This document shows, piece by piece, positions 60,004-64,000 of a stretch of DNA of 64,000 nucleotides; within the stretch, counting starts at the first letter, position 1, and every line of letters begins with the position of its first letter. The notes below the pieces were generated by a model. It made no database searches, was not told the DNA's origin, and saw only the letters and a list, made by a program, of their open reading frames with translations. The stretch covers positions 73,153,716 to 73,217,715 of the forward strand of contig CM055097.1 in assembly GCA_029204225.1 (NCBI GenBank), given 5' to 3'. The position numbers were made by a program, and so were the translations under genes. This stretch comes from Diphasiastrum complanatum. Its lineage: Eukaryota; Streptophyta; Lycopodiopsida; Lycopodiales; Lycopodiaceae.

Positions 60004-61950
60004 TTATCTCCCTCTCTCCAACATGTAGACCTCTTCGTCTAACTCGCCATGTAAGAAGGCAGTTTTCTCATCCACTATGTGAATCCGGAGGTCATAAGTA
60101 GCTGTATATGCAAATAGAAGATGTAGGGATGCATGTTTCACGACTAGAGAGAAGGTCTTAGTGTAATCAGTCTCGTACTTCTGAGAGAATTCCTTCGCTA
60201 CAAGTCTGGCTTTGTATCTAGATACATTGTCGTCAGGTCCATACTTCAGTTTGTACACCCATTTGCATTTCACGGTGTTCCGCTGGTCTGGTATGGGTTG
60301 CAATGTCCACACCTCATTATTTTTCATGGAGTCGATTTTCTCATTGATCGCTTGTACCCATTTGTCCTTGTTGGGACTGTCGATGGCTTTCTTGTAGGTT
60401 TGCGGTTCACTGCTGGTTTAAATTCTCTCAAGCACTTTCAAACCTGTTTAGTTCGGATCTGTTCTAAGTTTTTTGAGCCTATGTATATCTTCAAACCAGT
60501 GTATATTTTTTGAACATTTGTAAAATTCTGACCCTTTGTACTGTCAACTCAGAAATCCGACCCATGTCACGACTTTGACAATTCGCCTACCTCTGTACAT
60601 AACTCTTTGGCAAAAACAATGGCTACCTATTGTAGGACAAATATAGTTAATCAAGTAGATGAATGTTAGCTTTCAAAGTACTGATCATCTGACTTCCAAT
60701 CATCAAGGAAGATCTACTGGAGTTAGCGCTCTGATCTGACTATCATCTTACAAGCGTTTTGTAGTAATGTAGTTAATTTCTTTGGTTCACACATTAATTT
60801 TAGTTATAACCATCAAACTCAACTGAAGATTGATTAGCGTCCACTGTTTTTTGCCAACTTCAAGCATATGTACTCAGTTTTTAATTATTATCAAAGTGCA
60901 TCTTTGTGTCTACACTACTATCTTGTTCCATTGTGCATTGTAGTTACTCTTGGTTCATCTTGAACTCGTTTACTGGTAACTGCCACATTTCCGTAACACA
61001 GCATGCACCACCAACTCTACACTTCCGCTGCAAGAGATTGATTTTATCTGACTTTCGACATAGTATCAGAGCTTTTGTTTTGATCAGAGCTCCTCTAATC
61101 CGATATCAGTTAATCATCTCTGGTAAACTCACGATTTTCTTACATCCAAGAACTATGTATTTGGAGGGGTCTGAGATGCAGAAGTCAGCTATTATACATC
61201 TGGACGTGACAAACTGAGAGGTTGCTCCTGAATAGAAGATGACCTCATGTGTGTTAGACGTTGAGATTGCACAGACATTTGTGTATAAGAATGTTGAATT
61301 GTCATTGTTGGCTCTATCTTCACCCATCTTGGAGCTTTCAGGTTCTTCCACGTATGAGGAATTGTTGTGGTTCTTTCGTTTGTCTTTGGGCTTGCTTATT
61401 CCTTGGATTCTGGTAGCAATCCATGGCTGCGTGGCCTTTTTTGTGGCAATGGACGCATTTGATCTTTGGGTTCAACCACCATGTATCGACTATGTGGCCT
61501 TCTTGCTTACATCTCAGCAAGCTTTCTTCTTGCCATTTTTCTACTTCGGCTTGCCTTTGCTCTTCCATCTCTTGGTGCCTCCCTCCGTCTGCTGATCCTA
61601 ATCCTGCTTGTGGTCTGACTCCCTCTTAGGCTTGAACGATTTCTTTGGTTTCTCCTTGTTGTTTTAGAGAGCCTGATCAAAAGTGTCCTTGTGGTCAAGG
61701 TGCTCACAGGCTTCCACCTCTTCTCTTATCTCGATCACTACCTTCTCAAGAGTCATTTGCGGGTCTTTGGCTAGCAACGTCCGGGTGGTCTGGAAGGATC
61801 TTGGTAAGACTCACAATAGGTAGGTGACCTGCTTCTTAGGAGAGACCGCATTCTCTGTTCCTACATTATGCAATGAGAGAAACAGATCTTTCATCCTTCT
61901 GATAAAGGATGTGAGGTCTTTGCCATCCCATTTTAGGTTTCATTCGAGAG
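60004..61950 (-). pseudogene. Copia element E7: gag, knuckle, protease and RT N-terminus, internally deleted
   Basis: Minus strand from about 61950: gag words DLTSFIRRMKDLFLSLHNVG and SFQTTRTLLAKDPQMTLEKV, knuckle C-VHC-HKKGHAAMDC (61338-61568), and a protease-like IFYSGATSQFVTS (61106-61351) where the catalytic Asp of DSGA is Tyr. Integrase is not seen. RT resumes at about 60400 (KNNEVWTLQPIPDQRNTVKC, KWVYKLKYGPDDNVSRYKAR, IVDEKTAFLHGELDEEVYML) and stops near 60004 before YVDD. About 700 bp of unrecognised sequence (60420-61105) lies between. Dead, with stops in gag. Confidence 0.8.
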
Positions 61951-62189
61951 TGTCGCAAGGTACTTCACCAAAAACCTAGTTTAACTGACTAGATGCAATG
62001 TATCCACAATAGCCAATTAGGATAGGTCCAAATCTGACCTTATCCACTTATATAAAATCCTAAAAATAGTAGACACTATTTTAAAACCTTATTGACATAA
62101 AAAGTTAAGTCTCTAAGTCGAAATTTCACTTTGGCCTCCAAATTGTCAAATTAGACCAATTTAAGTAGTTGACATTTTTCACACTTATC

Positions 62190-62632
62190 TTTTTTCAGAT
62201 TGTCAAAGAAGCACTTAGTCAGCCTGATTTCGATCTATGGAGGGAAGCCATGGATAGAGAGTATTCATCTCTGATCAAGAACCAGACTTGGACTATTGTC
62301 GAATTGCCTGCCAGCTAAAATGTAGTTGATTGCAAATGGATATTCGAAATCAAATACAAGGTGGATGGAAGCATTGATTGAGAAAAGATCGACTTGTCGT
62401 GAGAGGATTTTTGTAGATACAAACTATCAACTATACTAAAACTTTCAGTCCGGTAGTTAAGCGTTCTGCAATCAAACTTCTACTGTCATATGCTGTTGTA
62501 GCCAATTTGGAGATACATCAGATGGATGTACAGACAGTTTATCCTAATGGAGTTATCGAAGAAGATATCTACATGATACAACCCGAAGGTTACATTATCG
62601 AAGGCAAAAATAACCATGTATGATTCGAGTAG
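62190..62632 (+). pseudogene. Copia RT N-terminal fragment, opposite strand to its neighbours
   Basis: Plus strand: EALSQPDFDLWREAMDREYS, NQTWTIVELPAS then a stop, NVVDCKWIFEIKYKVDGSID, and after frameshifts FSPVVKRSAIKLLLSYAVVA, EIHQMDVQTVYPNG, IYMIQPEGY. It ends before YVDD. No gag, integrase or LTR is attached on either side. Confidence 0.8.
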
Positions 62633-62767
62633 ATATTTGAACAAGCATCGTTTGCTGGGTAGGTAGCTCTCCTTGTTGCATGACTGGGATATCTTTGATT
62701 GGTGTAATAACATTTGCAAGTCGAGGCCTGCCGATGGTAACTGGAGTTGTTGGAACAAACTCCTACA

Positions 62768-63107
62768 TTAGTTGCTTTTGCTTGAAATCGCATCTAATAA
62801 TATTTGGTCCTTCCTTTTTGCTACTCCATTTTGGTGTGGGGTGTACCTGATAGTGAACCGATGATTCATACCACACGAAGTAAAATAGTCCAACATTTCG
62901 TCTGATGTAAATTTTCTCCTACAATCGGTACATTGAATCTTGATCTTCCGTACAGTTTGTAATAAATTCCTCACAGTTGTTCTTGATAAACATTGTTCCC
63001 CATAGTTCATTTTCGATCAGAATCATCCTCATTTTGAGCTTCCACATGTGTAAATCATCACCATTGAACTTGTTAATCAAATGGATCTCAAAGGTTGAAT
63101 TTTCCAT
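62768..63107 (-). pseudogene. Copia element E8: gag N-terminus joined directly to integrase
   Basis: Gag starts MENSTFEIHLINKFNGDDLH at 63107 and runs to ENELWG (about 62990). The next codons, in another frame, are integrase: LQTVRKIKIQCTDCRRKFTS, then FTIRYTPHQNGVAKRKDQIL, with Glu of the usual AERKN replaced by Lys. Most of gag, the protease and the integrase start are deleted. A primer-binding site lies 70 bp upstream. RT on this strand is missing. Confidence 0.82.
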
Positions 63108-63176
63108 GATTGAAGACTGATATTAAGAATACAAACTAGCAATAATCGTGGACTCAATAGATTATAGCTTGAATAT

Positions 63177-63188
63177 GCTTTGATACCA
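63177..63188 (-). other. Primer-binding site of E8
   Basis: Minus strand TGGTATCAAAGC, one mismatch from the initiator Met-tRNA type, preceded by AACAAG, as is common after plant Copia LTRs ending ...AACA. Confidence 0.82.
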
Positions 63189-63190
63189 CT

Positions 63191-64000
63191 TGTTGGGGAT
63201 GTTCGATAATGATGCGAATGTCAAACAGTTCTCCCCAAGAAGAAAACAATAATCTTACTTATTTAGGAATGATCTTTCAATATTCAGTCATATCACTAGT
63301 AATTATATCATTCGTTTAGCTTAGTAGAATATCTTATGTAGTAATCAACAACCATGAAGAGTGTGAATAATTCAGGCATCTATGACAACCATGCATTCTA
63401 TATTAATATATGAAATAAGAATATTTCTCTTTTAGAGAGAGAGAAGGACCATGAGAGCATTCATTATTTGATTAACACATACATAGATAATAGAGAACAT
63501 GTAAATTGAAGTTGTTGGAAGAAAACAATCAGATCATGAAGGAATTTTGTGATCGATGAGATTCACAACAGTTCTGCCCTAAGTGCTATGATGCTACTAT
63601 GCTTCTTCAGTTGATCACTGACAAATAAGACAATCTCTCTATCCTTTTAGATTGCTCTCATTTTCGCTTTCTTTGCTTCTTTTTTTTTATCCTCTCTATG
63701 TCTATATTTACAAAAATAATAGAGTTTATTGACTAGTCAGTCTTGTAAACGATGTGTTTAACTTTGAGTGAGTGTTTATAAGAAGAGACAAATTTGATCA
63801 GTACATTCTGCATTATGAACTATAGTTAATAGGCAGACAATGATAAGTATTCGCATACAATAACATGATCGAACAATGACGTAGATGAAATATTTTGTTC
63901 AGAGTGGTACCATGACTATGGTCAATAGTCGATAGTCGATAGAGAGTTGAGAGCCGATAGTTGATAGTCGAGCCAATTCGATGAGAGCTCAAACTCGAAT
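63191..64000 (-). repeat. Candidate 5' LTR of E8, outer end not determined
   Basis: On the plus strand it begins TGTTGGGGATG; in element orientation it would end CATCCCCAACA. The matching start of the LTR was not found before the window edge, and no second copy is visible, so the length is unknown. Near 63925-63975 short TAGTCGATAG words repeat. Confidence 0.4.

Overview
This window looks like nuclear DNA of a land plant, most likely a seed plant. It is AT-rich and repeat-dense, and holds two intact intron-containing genes embedded in decayed transposons. The species cannot be named from the sequence. Most of the window is Ty1/Copia retrotransposon sequence: at least eight copies or fragments on both strands, several nested. 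There are also a CACTA (En/Spm-like) transposase remnant, a hAT-type non-autonomous element with a perfect 8-bp target duplication, a pair of unusual asymmetric-terminus elements, and many microsatellites and tandem duplications. I see no tRNA or rRNA gene and no CRISPR array.

Layout. 1-2985: the 5' half of a Copia element (E1, minus strand) with an unbroken gag-protease-integrase frame, primer-binding site and LTR, inserted into an older Copia copy (E2, plus, 2986-4166). 4167-4702: a protease fragment and an LTR-like piece. 4797-6127: CACTA transposase remnant. 6128-11200: non-coding, with palindromes and a duplicated 250-bp repeat that folds into a ~90-nt hairpin. 11208-12702: five G-boxes and a TATA box ahead of an unrecognised two-frame ORF. 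13122-15192: two related transposons. 16125-22662: an intact KUP/HAK/KT potassium transporter gene (minus, nine coding exons, 779 aa). 23-25.2 kb: non-coding with tandem duplications. 25264-27212: a compact Copia derivative (E3). 27420-27990: a ~570-bp near-perfect-length inverted repeat whose arms are both ex-coding. 28-33.4 kb: decayed sequence, including a germin-like pseudogene at 32.4-32.7 kb.

33440-42586 holds two Copia elements (E4, E5, both minus) scrambled by what reads as two adjacent inversions (34925-35439 and 35440-37074). 43246-43987: an identical 310-bp tandem duplication carrying a Copia zinc knuckle. 45064-52600: an intact DEK_C plus double-SWIB gene (plus, five coding exons). 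One of its introns appears to be of the GC-AG type, and a 4.3-kb intron is filled by a hAT element and a dead Copia copy. 55928-63188: three more Copia fragments (E6-E8) and an RT fragment, ending in an LTR candidate at the right edge.

The two functional genes are unrelated: one is a plasma-membrane or endomembrane K+ transporter, the other a nuclear chromatin or transcription co-factor. Nothing suggests they work together. The most unusual signals are the inverted repeat at 27.4 kb, the duplicated hairpin repeat at 7.2/9.1 kb, the asymmetric TIR-plus-3'-palindrome elements at 13-15 kb, the G-box-driven orphan ORF, and the double inversion at 35-37 kb.
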